From Tritrichomonas musculus (lineage: Eukaryota > Parabasalia > Tritrichomonadida > Tritrichomonadidae), in assembly GCA_039105265.1 (NCBI GenBank), contig JAPFFF010000014.1, positions 2,790,001 through 2,854,000 on the forward strand: a DNA stretch of 64,000 nucleotides, given 5' to 3'. Of this stretch, positions 9,822-21,767 are shown piece after piece (within the stretch, counting starts at the first letter, position 1; every line of letters begins with the position of its first letter). Below the pieces are notes generated by a model. That model did not search any database and was not told the origin of the DNA. It saw only the letters and a program-made list of their open reading frames with translations. The position numbers were made by a program, and so were the translations under genes.

Positions 9822-12800
9822 ATGGATAAAGAGGAATTCTTTTCGTATAAAATACTTTCGAGATTCGCCTCAATAATCGAATATGCTTTTTCAGACGAAT
9901 ATAAATTGATTATTTTAGAAAAAGACGCATTCAAAAATACAGATTTTAATTTGTTTCTCAAATTTATTTTAAATCAATTACCGAGGAAAAATAATTTTAT
10001 TAAAATGCGATGCATACTTCAAACGATGATAAGCTTTGGAAGTGATATTGAAAATGATATTGGTTATGATTTAGCATTTCTAGATTATCAAAATTTGAAC
10101 AGCAAACTAACCCAGAGCATCAATTCGCATATTAACGATGATGAATTTGATGATAAAGTTGCACACAATATTTGTGTTTCACTTCTTAATTTATGCTATA
10201 CAAAGCCCGGGATATTTTTCACAATTTTACCATATTTTGAAAAAATTCTTAAAAATGTTAATTTAGAAAGGGCAAATAAAGTTGCAGGACCAGAGTCACT
10301 TTTGTTTTACTCAAACCCTGATATTGAATCTTTTAACCAATTAAAAATTGATCCAATGATGATACTTCTTTTTTTTCAATATCCAGTCATATTCACTGAT
10401 TTGCCGTTCTGTAAAGCGATGCAAACTAAATTTTCAAAAGAATACGAATATCCAAAAGAACTTCCAACTTGTGACGTAGATATGTCGTTCCTCAATACAA
10501 CATTAGAATTAAATTGCCATTTTCTTGATACTATTTCAAATTCTTTTGTTAAATTTATTGAGGATTCAGATAATTACAAAAAAATCCCTAATTCAATTAA
10601 TAAGTATCCAAGGATTCTACCACTTTTAATTTTAGCTCATCAACCTCTTTTATATAAAGATTTAAACAAGTCACTAGCCTTGTTCAAACATGAGTTTATT
10701 TCATCTTTATCGAGTGAAATCATCAAAAGATTTCAAAACGATCATGAAATTATCAATGTCATATCGTTCATGACGTCAAATGAAATTACATCAAATGATC
10801 TTTTAGAACATTCACTTCCGTATCTTCTCCAATTTTCATTAAATAATTCGCAACTAGTCAACTATTCAGAAATGAAGTTTTACTTAATCAATGATGAAGA
10901 TGCGCAAACAGATTTTGACTTTATTCGATGTTATCAAATTCTACGGACATTTTTAAGCTTTTTCCAAAAGCCAACTAATACACTTGAGCAAAACTTTCAA
11001 AAAATGCAAACATTAATTTCATCGATTTCGAACAAAGCTACGCAATCGTTTCTATTATTTGATTTATTTTCATTGATTTTTGTTCAAAAAAATGATAGAT
11101 ACGTTTGTCATCAATTTGTAGCTGAAAAGCATGTTCAAATGCTTCTTCAATTTATGGATTCTCCTTATTTTCGTGGGGCTGAGGCTGTTTTTAATTCTAG
11201 ACGTTACAAGCCTAAAAAGAAAGATCCGCCAAATTTGCAAATTTATTTCGAAAAAAATAATAATAGTGTTTATCCAGCTATAAGAGAGCAAAATTGGGCT
11301 CTTGCTAATCAATTAACAGAATTTAATCCATATTTAAGAAAACTTTATACTCGCGCTTATTCGATTTCATTAATTATTAATAATCAACCTATACCGCCAA
11401 ACATGGAAAAAGAATGGAGGCATGCTTTATTTGATTATTCATTGTCAACGTTTAGCCAAGAAGTTCTCAAAAAAGACTTTTTACATTTTTCTACGTTTGC
11501 TGAATTTGTAAAAACTCGACTCAAATATAAATCAGTTCAAGAATTGATGGCTTGTTTACCTGATAATAAAAGATATAATGATGCCATTAAAAGTGCTGCC
11601 GAGATTGGTGACAAAATTGCTGAATCTATTGCAGATGGATCGATAAAAAATTATGTTCAAAGTTTTTCTGTATCTGAAAATTTATTGGAATTCTTAAATG
11701 ATGTTGATTTGTATTTTAATTGCGTTAAAATGAACCCAAAGGTAAGCAAAAAGTCAATTAAAGAATTGTTTTCCTTTGATTTGAAAAAAGCTTTTGCTGG
11801 TCCATTTAACAAAGGTGATTATCAAAAAGCTGAAGATTTAGCACATAGAGGTAAAATTGATCTGTTTCAGTTTATTATTCAAAATTTATCTTGCTTCATA
11901 ATCAAAGAAAAATATTTAACGAAGTCAATTAATAAGTATTTCCTGGAATGTGTTTGTTTGGCTTTGCAAATGAAAAATTACAACTTTTTAAATCAGCAAA
12001 ATAATATTTCAAAGAGTATTCAAAAATTTATAAATCAACAAAATGAAAGCACAGATGATAAATCGCCATTATCGAAAATAATTGAATTAATAAGACATCG
12101 AAAATTTGATGATATTGAAGACTATCTTTATATTGTTGATCATCTTGAATTATATAATTATTTAATTAAAACATATCAGCCTGCTCAATTTTCAGATGAA
12201 TTAATTGAATTACTCAATGTTGTTCAATATACAGCACCAGATTCAGATAAAGATAAACTCAAAGCAATTCATTTATTAAATATAATTCGTCATACTACAA
12301 GTGAAACGATTTCTAACAAAATAATTGATGAATTAATGAAAAAAGATATGTTTCAGGTTGCTGTTGATTATATAAAAGTTGGAATTCCAATGAAATCATG
12401 GGGACCTCCAGTTATTCATTTATTTTCATTATGTATCTCTAATCCTGAAAGAATTGATTCGATGCTTGTTGAATTTTCATCAAGATTTGACTTGATTGAA
12501 TCTCGCTTCTTTCATATTCATGGAATTATTCCCCATTTATTAAAGAATTGCCCACCAGATAAATTAGATGAAGTTCGTGCCTTATCACTTTTACCAGAAG
12601 AAATTATGATTGATTCAAACGTTTTCGATTTCAATACAGTTGCTGAATCATTCGCACGACAGCCAAAGAGTATCTTAAAGCTAACTCCAGAAATGTCTTC
12701 AATATTTACTGATGATAATCTTTTATTAGTTATCGAAAAAGTAGAAACAACACCATATTTCAATAAATTATTTGGTATTTTATATGGAATGTTTAAGGAT

Positions 12801-14504
12801 AAGCCTAGACTAATTGATATATGGACAAAAAAAATATTTGAATCAATTAAAAGCATTCATGTTGATTCAATAACTCTTGAAGATCATTATATCCAGCATT
12901 TTTATAATCAAAAGCAAATTCTTATGGTTTTCCCAGATTCCGACAACCGAGTTCAAAAGATTAATTGTATAATTGAATTCCTTAATTATCGTCCTTTCCT
13001 TCGCTGCAAACTTACTTATTCTTTTTTGGACTTTGGCAATAACTCTTTCCCTCCTATTTTTGTTAATTATTTGCAGCAAATTGACCTTTTTGATCTTGCA
13101 CAAAGAGTTTCTGATGTTTTTGATGTTGATATTTCTCGATTTATAATTCGAAGATTAAATACTCTCCTTTTGACGCATGATCTAAAAGGTGTTTCCGATA
13201 TCATAAATTCACCTACACATAAGATTGAAATTGACCGAATTGATCCTGAAGGAACAAATTATGACCGATCTTATTTCAAATTATATCCTCTAACAAAAAT
13301 GTCAATTTTCGATCGTCAAGTGTTTGAATCAATTCGTAATTCTGATATCACTTTAAAGGACTTAAATCTCCCCCAACTTTTTGTATATCAGAGAATTAAG
13401 GTTACCAAAAAGATTGTTTTAGATAAAGAAAGAAACAAAATTGTCCCAACCTTTTTCAGAAAAGCTTTCTCAATTAAACCTTGTATTTCACTTCTTGTAG
13501 CTCATAAATATTTAAATATTGCTTATCAAATGCTTATGCATCTTGGAAACCAAAATGAAAGCGAACTCCCTCAAGCTTTTATTTCTTACTTTTACAAATC
13601 AGCTTTATGTTCAGATTATATTCAAAATACTGAGCAATTTTTAATATCTCAAGATCCATCATTAATTATTACAAAGTCTCTTTGGGATAATCTTGTTTCA
13701 TTTTTCCAGAAGCATGAAATGTTTAATTCATTATATAAAGTTTATACGATTCGAAATCAGCCTGAAGAAGCTGCCGAAGTCAAACTTAAAATTTTCAATG
13801 ACGAAAAATCACTGCCCCATAAAATTGCTTTAATTGGTCATGCAATATACTGTTTAACAAATGCAATTCATTATAGAGAGCATCCAGAATTTCAAAAAGA
13901 ACCAAAATTTGTTCCAAATCCATCTAAAAATTTGGATGATATTATAAAAGAGAAATCTTTATTTGAATTTATGTTAAAAATATGTGAATTCTGCAATGAT
14001 AGACAAATTCCATATATTAATGAATATAGTTTACTTGATCTTCGTAAGGATCACACGAAATTGGCTGTTTTACTTTTCTTAAACGGTGAAACACAACTCC
14101 TCTTTGAGCTCAGTAAATATATTCAAATTTCAAAAGATCATATTGTTCAGGTGTCTGCTAAAGAATTGTCAACTAAGAACTTCCCTGATATTGTGAGCTC
14201 AATTAATACAGTATTTGAAAATGATCCAGCTTTTGGACTGGAATATCTCGATTTAGTATTAATTCAATTATCTTTTATTTCTAGCTATAAAATGATTATT
14301 GTTCTTATTATGACATTTTGCAAAGATCCAGAACTACAATGCAAAAAAATGATTGAATATGACTTTCTAACTGAAGCCTATAGTGTTATTGCGACTTTGA
14401 AAAATAAAGATCTAATTCCTCTAGCTGCTCACCGAGCTTCTCAGCTTGGACAGTTAGACTTATTAATGAACTTTCAAAGTCTATTGAAAAATGACAAGAA
14501 GTGA
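9822..14504 (+). CDS. Large helical-solenoid protein, unknown (possibly spastizin/spatacsin-like)
   Basis: About 1560 residues, counted from the ATG at 9822, which begins MDKEEFF; an upstream in-frame TTG at 9792 is a less likely start. The sequence is almost all amphipathic helices rich in Leu, Ile, Phe, Asn and Lys, with no TM segment, zinc finger or catalytic motif visible. The last 300 residues (from about 1260) look like TPR- or clathrin-type alpha-solenoid. The final stretch, FLTEAYSVIATLKNKDLIPL, loosely recalls the C-terminal ends of spastizin (ZFYVE26), a lysosome-reformation and AP-5 partner. There is no FYVE finger, so this is only a hint. Codon use is like that of neighbouring host genes, and the frame is uninterrupted over 4.7 kb, so a real conserved gene is certain even though its function is not. 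Confidence 0.75.
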   Translation: MDKEEFFSYKILSRFASIIEYAFSDEYKLIILEKDAFKNTDFNLFLKFILNQLPRKNNFIKMRCILQTMISFGSDIENDIGYDLAFLDYQNLNSKLTQSINSHINDDEFDDKVAHNICVSLLNLCYTKPGIFFTILPYFEKILKNVNLERANKVAGPESLLFYSNPDIESFNQLKIDPMMILLFFQYPVIFTDLPFCKAMQTKFSKEYEYPKELPTCDVDMSFLNTTLELNCHFLDTISNSFVKFIEDSDNYKKIPNSINKYPRILPLLILAHQPLLYKDLNKSLALFKHEFISSLSSEIIKRFQNDHEIINVISFMTSNEITSNDLLEHSLPYLLQFSLNNSQLVNYSEMKFYLINDEDAQTDFDFIRCYQILRTFLSFFQKPTNTLEQNFQKMQTLISSISNKATQSFLLFDLFSLIFVQKNDRYVCHQFVAEKHVQMLLQFMDSPYFRGAEAVFNSRRYKPKKKDPPNLQIYFEKNNNSVYPAIREQNWALANQLTEFNPYLRKLYTRAYSISLIINNQPIPPNMEKEWRHALFDYSLSTFSQEVLKKDFLHFSTFAEFVKTRLKYKSVQELMACLPDNKRYNDAIKSAAEIGDKIAESIADGSIKNYVQSFSVSENLLEFLNDVDLYFNCVKMNPKVSKKSIKELFSFDLKKAFAGPFNKGDYQKAEDLAHRGKIDLFQFIIQNLSCFIIKEKYLTKSINKYFLECVCLALQMKNYNFLNQQNNISKSIQKFINQQNESTDDKSPLSKIIELIRHRKFDDIEDYLYIVDHLELYNYLIKTYQPAQFSDELIELLNVVQYTAPDSDKDKLKAIHLLNIIRHTTSETISNKIIDELMKKDMFQVAVDYIKVGIPMKSWGPPVIHLFSLCISNPERIDSMLVEFSSRFDLIESRFFHIHGIIPHLLKNCPPDKLDEVRALSLLPEEIMIDSNVFDFNTVAESFARQPKSILKLTPEMSSIFTDDNLLLVIEKVETTPYFNKLFGILYGMFKDKPRLIDIWTKKIFESIKSIHVDSITLEDHYIQHFYNQKQILMVFPDSDNRVQKINCIIEFLNYRPFLRCKLTYSFLDFGNNSFPPIFVNYLQQIDLFDLAQRVSDVFDVDISRFIIRRLNTLLLTHDLKGVSDIINSPTHKIEIDRIDPEGTNYDRSYFKLYPLTKMSIFDRQVFESIRNSDITLKDLNLPQLFVYQRIKVTKKIVLDKERNKIVPTFFRKAFSIKPCISLLVAHKYLNIAYQMLMHLGNQNESELPQAFISYFYKSALCSDYIQNTEQFLISQDPSLIITKSLWDNLVSFFQKHEMFNSLYKVYTIRNQPEEAAEVKLKIFNDEKSLPHKIALIGHAIYCLTNAIHYREHPEFQKEPKFVPNPSKNLDDIIKEKSLFEFMLKICEFCNDRQIPYINEYSLLDLRKDHTKLAVLLFLNGETQLLFELSKYIQISKDHIVQVSAKELSTKNFPDIVSSINTVFENDPAFGLEYLDLVLIQLSFISSYKMIIVLIMTFCKDPELQCKKMIEYDFLTEAYSVIATLKNKDLIPLAAHRASQLGQLDLLMNFQSLLKNDKK

Positions 14505-14810
14505 GTGAAGTTCCTCTTTGTATAAATATATAGTTTTTTTTTTTTTATTTTAACTTTTTATTGAAAAATATTAAATATTTTTTTCTATTCTAATTTATTA
14601 ATATACAATAAAAATCATGGAAAATAGAGACAATATATATGCGAGTGCTAAGGTATCTGGTATTAACTATTAAGATGTCGCAATTAAGCATTTTTTACAA
14701 AAAGAGTAATAGCATCGTTCAATGCTCATTGAATATATTACTGCTTCAAATAATATGCGATACCAAAACGTAAAAAAAAAATACAATCAATTTATCGTTA
14801 AATATTATTG
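14505..14810. other. Short convergent intergenic region
   Basis: This lies between two 3' ends. It contains homopolymer T and A runs and about 120 bp of less AT-rich sequence (14640-14770) with no tRNA-like cloverleaf or coding potential that could be recognised. Confidence 0.5.
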
Positions 14811-15998
14811 TCAAAAAAAATTATTATTTCTGTTATTATGTCTACCATGCTCATCATCATTATCAACAGGATCAATATTATCTTCAAAATGATAGTTAAC
14901 ATCGTCATCGAAATGATCATAATCAATGGGTTCATTGTCATCATTTTCATCATTGTCATTTACTTGAATTTCGTTGTCTTTTTCATTTCTTTCATTATTT
15001 TTCTTATTAAAAATTTTCCTTAGATCTCGTGAACAAGTTGGACAAGCAGGATTCTTATTTACCCACCTTTCAAAGCAAGCAGTATGGAAGCAGTGCCCAC
15101 AAGGAAGTTTCTTTGCAGTTCCAACAGTCATTGATTCTCTACAAATAATGCAAATATCATCTCTTTCAATATCTTGAACAGTAGCATCAGGAAGTTCAGA
15201 TTTGATATTCTTCATTTTTAGATAAAAACTAAAGTCACGAAAAGCACTGTAAAGTTTTCCAATACTCAATAAAAAATGAAATCCTGTATAAAGACTGGGC
15301 CAAATTATATAAACGCGGAAAACGTTGATTATAAAATTCAAAATATGATATATCAGCTCGCCGTAATTTTGAATTGTGTTAGCTCTGTTTTCTGTTTGGA
15401 TTGAGCACCCAAAATTTGGTCTATCAAAAATAAAAAGCGTGTGATAGATCGCAACACCAATAGTGTAATAGAGAATGGTGAATAAGTTGTTAAAAATGAG
15501 ACTATTGACCTCCACATTTTTTGTATAATTGATCAAAAAATAACAAAAGAAATAAAAATGAAGTCCAAAAAAGAAAAATATAATGATATATAGCTTAACA
15601 TGAGTTGATATTGAAGGAAGAACAAGTTTAACTGAAAATCCATCAATTAGATCGTCGAGTGCTGTAATTATCGACCCTGAAAAACTAATTATTTTTGAAG
15701 GAATGAAAATGTCGAATATAAAATTTGAGTTTTTCGTAAAACAAAATTCAAGCATCAAAAATAAAGAATCTGAAACACTTTTTTCTTCATCTAAAGTGCA
15801 GTCAATGAAAAATTTAAGCATTTTTTTGATTAATCTTTTATAATAAAGTATAAATATAGATGTTGAAAAAAGCACTGCAACTTTATTTTGAGAGAAATCT
15901 GAAATAGGATCAATAAAGTTATCGTACATTTTACAGTATGAATACAAGCAATATATCGGATAAAGATATATGCTCATCATGTAGAAAAAGTCAAACAT
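14811..15998 (-). CDS. Hrd1/gp78-like multi-TM RING-H2 ubiquitin ligase
   Basis: A 395-residue protein with several hydrophobic segments between about 5 and 260 (clearest near 137-157, 168-191 and 219-250). A C3H2C3 RING-H2 finger follows at 283-322: C283, C286, C300, H302, H305, C308, C319 and C322. The segment around the finger (CIICRESM, KKLPCGHCFHTACFERW, CPTC) is close to Hrd1/synoviolin and gp78. The helix just before it (FYLKMKNIKSELPDAT) resembles the Hrd1/gp78 linker. In those families the protein is an ER membrane E3 that passes ubiquitin to misfolded proteins for retro-translocation and proteasomal decay (ERAD). The tail from about 330 is acidic and Asn/Asp-rich, with no Cue or VCP-binding motif visible. 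The sub-family (Hrd1 versus gp78) is not decided. Confidence 0.85.
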   Translation of the reverse strand: MFDFFYMMSIYLYPIYCLYSYCKMYDNFIDPISDFSQNKVAVLFSTSIFILYYKRLIKKMLKFFIDCTLDEEKSVSDSLFLMLEFCFTKNSNFIFDIFIPSKIISFSGSIITALDDLIDGFSVKLVLPSISTHVKLYIIIFFFFGLHFYFFCYFLINYTKNVEVNSLIFNNLFTILYYTIGVAIYHTLFIFDRPNFGCSIQTENRANTIQNYGELIYHILNFIINVFRVYIIWPSLYTGFHFLLSIGKLYSAFRDFSFYLKMKNIKSELPDATVQDIERDDICIICRESMTVGTAKKLPCGHCFHTACFERWVNKNPACPTCSRDLRKIFNKKNNERNEKDNEIQVNDNDENDDNEPIDYDHFDDDVNYHFEDNIDPVDNDDEHGRHNNRNNNFF

Positions 15999-16394
15999 CA
16001 GAAAAATAGCCTATAATCGTTATTCAATTATTTTGAAAAAATCGAAAGAGCTATTAAGAAAATTGTAAATATCAGAATTGAATACACTTTTTGAGTTTTT
16101 CTCTCTCAAAAAGTGTGAATTCAGGATATTTTTTTTTATCAGAAAAGACATGACATGTGATATGAAATCAGTATTCTCTAAATAAGTTGATCGCAACATA
16201 TCATAAATTTAACTAGTAACAATATCGAAATTCGAAGGTAGTAAATCCATTTATATTAAACTTGATCTCGCTCCTCAAGTTTGAAGACTCTATCCTAATC
16301 TTCGATTAGTTTAAAAAATAAACTAGAACCTCGTTGGAAAAGTAGTATATACTAATCAGTTTCTGTGCCTTTCTGTATTGCCTAAAATATAACT
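15999..16394. other. Intergenic region with a short hairpin
   Basis: No gene. ACACTTTTTGAG at 16084-16095 and its exact reverse complement at 16105-16116 form a 12-bp stem with a 9-base loop about 90 bp upstream of the RING ligase start. The remainder is unremarkable. Confidence 0.55.
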
Positions 16395-17660
16395 CTAATG
16401 TATTCCTGACAAATTTGCATGTAACAAAGCATCATATATCCACATAAAAGAGATAAAATCATCTTCATCAACTGATAACGCATTATCCAGTATTAGAAGA
16501 CAATATAGACAAATTAATTGGCTCTTTTTTGTTTCATCACTAGCATATTTAATACGAGCCTTTTCAGATAATTGGTTTCTTTTTTCTTTTTGAATATTAT
16601 CCTTATCTTCAATTTTCATAATTTCATCAAATATAGAATCAGGTAGCTGGCTATTTTTATAAACGCTTTGAAAAAATTTTCTTATAAATTCAGAATCATT
16701 TTTCTTACCGATTGCAAGGGCTGATCTTTATTGATATGAACTTTTCAAGTCAACCCTTTTTGGAGCAAAAGTACCTATTGAAGCATTTACCGAATTATTT
16801 ACGGTGGTGGCCAATCCTCTACCGCAAGCCCTAATGATAGGTATCGTTTTTTCACAATAACTTTCCAGTGCCTTTTAAAAATTTAAGTTATCAACACCTC
16901 GTTGCCATATACTGAAGCTTCATTTATTATCTTTCAGAGGTCTTGAATGGTCACCAATAAAATGATTTGGTGCATTTATCCACAAATTTCCTCTAACATT
17001 TGGATCTTCAATAGTATTCACGACAAATTTGGCAAAATTTATCATTTTTTCAACTACACCATATGGATAAAAGGATTGCTCGTTTTTTAGGATATAATTT
17101 AGTTCTCTTCGAACAACAGAAAAAGCATTTCTCAAGCTTTTTTTGGCATGTCCAAAATCACAATAGTGATTGACAATAAGTCCTTCTTGGACGAAATTAT
17201 TAGCCATCATGATGTTCTATGTCCAACAGGATATTGCCAAAATAGTTTCACATTTAGCTAGCAATATGATGAAGGCCAAACGATTTCATCATATTGCTAG
17301 CGTAACTAAAAATTCCGTAAGGATTTGAGCCATTCCTAACATTGATATTAACATAACATGAGACCACTTTTTGTGTTTTAAGATCCAACATAACATTTGT
17401 GTTTTCTTTTCCATGCCGCGGTGAAGACCACCTAGAATCCTAAGAAAATTGACGATTGCCTTGAGCAACAGATTCTTCTATTGCATTAGTACATGATTGC
17501 TTGACCAAGGCCACAATTTTGGGTCCATTTTTTGCTTGTTTGCTATAGAATGTCGACCTAGAACATGGTTTTACCCCATAGAGAGCAAGGGAGACTGTTT
17601 GGACTAGCAGAATAAAATAATCCCTTCATCATAAGATTTACATCTTCATTTCTCCGCCTC
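16395..17660 (-). pseudogene. Broken DDE-type DNA transposase
   Basis: On the minus strand, open pieces at 17210-16920 (96 codons) and 16619-16395 (74 codons) and the DNA around them read as parts of one transposase in different frames, with several stops and shifts between. Upstream pieces include WSSPRHGKENTNVMLDLKT and a following glycine/asparagine-rich strand. The 96-codon piece has a D-x-G-HAKKSLRN segment of the D-x-N-H-(A/S)-K-K type seen in a group of eukaryotic DDE transposases. The stretch before the last piece has NNSVNASIGTFAPKR, which resembles the N-(E/S)-x-x-N-x-x-x-A-x-F-(T/A)-P-K motif near the last acidic position of such enzymes. The superfamily could not be assigned with confidence. 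No terminal repeats were fixed, so only the gene remnant is given. Confidence 0.5.
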
Positions 17661-17749
17661 CATGACTCATAAAATCGCCACTTTTTTAAAATTAGCCCAT
17701 CAAACTTTCACAAAATGGCAGAGACAAATTTCGAATAAATTGACTAACT

Positions 17750-17750
<1 letters not shown>

Positions 17751-17782
<32 letters not shown>
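17751..17782 (+). repeat. Poly-A tract of 32
   Basis: An uninterrupted run of 32 A between the transposase remnant and the Polinton-like remains. It may be a retro-type tail or simple slippage; no adjacent retroelement is recognised. Confidence 0.7.
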
Positions 17783-17786
<4 letters not shown>

Positions 17787-17829
17787 GAAAAATCGAACTT
17801 TTAAAAATTTTTTATTTTTTTATCTGCAA

Positions 17830-20345
17830 ATTATAAAATATTAAACAAAGCCGAACAATTAAGCACCCTCAATTATAGAATCAACAAAAAGCTAAAAGGA
17901 TGGAGATCAGCATTAAAATAACTTTATGATAATGATGATGTTGTCGACGGAGTACTTAAAGAGATAAACGACTTTATTGAACAATTAAAGAAATTCAACG
18001 GACCTGATGAATTAATAACCGAACTTGAAGAACTCATTTATTAGAAAGATGGTTTAACTCATCCTCAAATTGATGTACTTTATTTTAGAGGCTGTTAATG
18101 TCTTCAATAAGAGACTCCCGAATAGCGAGACTATCCTAGACCAAAATTCTTGATTTGATATTGTTTAGACTTTGTTTGTAATCATAACACTTTTCTTTTA
18201 AGCATCGTCTGATACGTTTTAATTCTGGTATTTTTTTCTTGTATTCTATTGATTCACTCATTTAATAATAATTAAATATCTGTTATCAATCAATTGAGAG
18301 CTGTTCATAACGATAAACATAAAAACCATTTCGACAGACTACAGTCAACGAAGCAAAAGAATAGAATAAAAATAAATTCAGCTCCGACAGTGAAATGTGA
18401 TAATGAAAAAGGTAATGTATTTCATAAACCACCTCCAAAAACGACTAAATCATTAAATCATCATGATTCACTTAATCATTACGTGGTTGTCAGGAGTAAT
18501 AACATTTGGCAGGTATTCATTAATTACTTTTGATTGTTAATCAACAACATTTGAAAGCTTATTAATATGTTCTTCAAGTGTTTTATTTTTGCTGTTCAAT
18601 TGATTTATTAACTCATTGAGTTCATTAAATGATTTTTTCATTAGTGATATATCAGCTTTCAAATGATGTTGTCGTTTTCAAGTGATTTAGTGATTGTGTT
18701 CCCAACTTTCTTCAAATAAATGTCTCCGTTCATTCGTTTATTTTCTGTACAATTTCGTTTAATGATTTTGTATTCATTACCATCATTAGTGATGATTTAA
18801 TAAATCTTGTTCAAATAGTTAGTCGTTTGTTTTTTCATTTTCTCGATATTCTTTTGATAGAATAAATTGAGCTCTTCAACTGATTTAAGCACTTTTGATT
18901 CATTTATGTTTTCATTTATTAATTTAAGTTCAATAATGTTATCATTCATATGTATTTGTAATAAAACGTTTCATTATATTCATCCAACTTTATTTAAAAT
19001 TGATTTTCCAATGGAACGGACACGACTTACAACATTAAGACCGTTATCAATTGTATCAATGACTTGACCGACACCAGGAATATACAGTGTAATTGGTTTA
19101 ACTCTTTCAATGATTTTTCTTCCGACATCAACTATTTAAGGGAGTATATCAACAACTTTCCTTGCAAAGTCTTTAATAATGCTTCCAACTTTATTGATGG
19201 CGTTCTTTAGCCTCTTGAATATTCCGATTCCCACATTTTAAGAGCTGATAAAAGAAGTAATATATTGATTTTTTTATTAAATCATAAATGCTATATCGAA
19301 ACGATAGAGCTCACAATTATCAGATTGAGACAGGAAACGTATTGCATGCATTTGACGAAATGAGACACATGACTAATGTTAATGAAGGTACACGCTAATT
19401 TTCATTTAGAACTGTTGAGTATCATGACCTGCCTGCACCATTTCATCAAGGACAGTATTCACAAATCAGTTTTTCACATCCTGACCACTTCATCAATGAT
19501 GTTGATAAAGGTTTCTTAACTTTCCATGTCAAATTGAATTTACAAATATGCACATAAAATGCAAAGCTTAAAGCAATTGAAGACTCTGAAAATCTTTATT
19601 AGTTATTTGTTGGTTTCAAATCATCAAATCAATTATTCGAACGTTTAGAGATTCTTCATAACAACGTTAATGTTGGTTATCAACAGAATGAATCAATTCG
19701 TGAAGGTTTCTTGTATTCAGTTCTCAAACCTGAAAAAGAAAAGAAAAAACGACGATTCGTTCATTCATTATGGGAAAACGTTTGCAGCTATTCACAAACT
19801 GATGCAGGTGCTTATGTTAATCTTAATGATTTCAAAGATAATAGAAGAGCTGAATGTGAATTTGATTTGAATGCTCCTTTTGATGATTTACTTACATTAC
19901 AGGCATTCGATTTATTCTCTAATGGTATCTTTAGTGATTTAGCTATCATTCTAAATTAATCTTTTGAGAAGGAAAGATATTGCAGAAGCACAAAACGGTA
20001 TCAAATCAACTTTGAACATTCCATTAATTAATGTGCCCATAATGTCTGTACTATTTCCAAAACTTCATAATGATTTGACTGTCTTTGAGAATCGGATATA
20101 TCAAAATTGTTATTTGAATAATGGTTGCAAGAACCAGATTAAAAGGTTGACACAATCGGTGCCAGATTCTTTGAAAATCAATTAACTGCAGGCGACCTCA
20201 ATAATATTTCATTACAATGCATAAAAGAGTTTGAAGACAGTTTTACAATTGACAATGCTTTGTTGACTTAATCACCTATGACGATCAATCTTTTGATCTA
20301 AATAAACGAGAAAAATTCTTTTTTATTTATCATTTGCAGTTGGTC
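17830..20345. mobile_element. Fragmentary Polinton (Maverick)-like fossil
   Basis: This stretch is less AT-rich than its surroundings and holds pieces of several former genes on both strands, none intact. Parts: a short helical piece near 17860-18100; a small basic, Lys/His-rich piece near 18290-18530; a minus-strand region near 18540-19240 that reads as coiled coil followed by a segment with GVGQVID, reminiscent of small membrane-active virion proteins; and a plus-strand region from about 19290 to 20280 that resembles the jelly-roll major capsid gene of trichomonad Polintons, including a stretch near 19600-19950. Breaks are numerous (ten or more by eye), which points to a fairly old copy. 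No polymerase or integrase piece and no terminal repeats are seen, so only part of an element (family length 15-20 kb) survives. The right side is cut by a TA-flanked element at 20354. The family call rests on recall of such proteins and is moderate. Confidence 0.45.
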
Positions 20346-20353
20346 GTCAATTA

Positions 20354-21731
20354 AGGATGTCGGTTTTGGGCAATTTGGCTTTGGGCAGCCCAACCCATTG
20401 CCTTTTTATATTTGGGTAAGTGGGAATTTATTAAAATACAAAATTGAATAAACTCATGCAAAATATTCATTATAATAAATCAATTTTTTTGATATTATTT
20501 GTAAACTTTTTGAGTATTGCTAATAATATTTTTATTTAATTATTTGATTGTTTAAATATATATAATTTTGAAAAAGTTATAAAAAATTGAATTAATAAAA
20601 AAAATTCAAAACATGTCGGTGCTTTGGGCAATAACCGATTTTTCTCAGAATTTTCTATGGTTTATGTGCCCATTGCCCAAATTGCCCAAAATTGTGTAGT
20701 TTACATTTAATTTCTAAGGTTTATTTGCCCAAAAAGTGTCTGCCCATTCTTGGGCAAACGGTTTTTGGGAAATAATGTAAAATGTCTTATTATACTTTTT
20801 TTGGTTATATAAATGTTTTATTTTAAATAGATAATAAATAATGAAAATTTTATGCATTTTGAAAGTAAGATAAGGAAATATTGATATATTCTGCATTTGA
20901 ATTGTGCTTTAATTTCATACAATTATTTTTTCTGAGCTTTTTAATCGTTGTTTATAAATTTTCTCTAAACATTCAATTTAAAATTATAATATCTTAATAA
21001 TTAAAAATATTTTTTATTATTTGTTTAGCTTTCTATATACTAATTAATATATAAATGCTATATTTATAATAAAATTAATTTTTTGTCATTTATTAATTGA
21101 GATATTACAAAAAAATATTATATAGAGCGCGAGAATTTAAAAACTTAGTTTATTTTTTCAAGTCTCAGAAATAAGTGAATTTTTTCTTTCAAAATATTTC
21201 TTATTATTCAATTCCATCAAAAAGTTATTTTTTATATCATGAAAAAGGTAGTTTATTTTTTATAAAACAATTGAAAAAGTTGGTATTTTCTGAGAAGATA
21301 GAATCGCTGTTTTTTTAAATATTTAGGATTCCAGTTTGCTAACAAACGTTTTTATCATCTCTTTACATACCATTTTTTCACTTTTTTTTATAATTAAAAG
21401 TAAAATTCATCAATTGTATGCTGCCTTCTTGTCAGTTAACTTATCGGCTGATCATTGATTGTTGGATCATATCGATGATTTAATTAATCAGTTGTAAGCA
21501 AATCATCTGTTTAAAACGACTGATAAATCGCTTTCAATTGAACATCTTAAAATCTCTGAAATTAATTCTCAATTTGAATTGATACAAGTTTGTAAGAGAG
21601 AATTAAAACTCGAACAAAGCTGACCAATCTCGTTTTTGGGAAATTCATTCCAAATTTTGGATTGAGATTGATTGATTGTTTCTAGTGTTTGCGAAAATTG
21701 AGAAGTGCCTGGTTCGATTTTTCGAATTATG

Positions 21732-21767
<36 letters not shown>

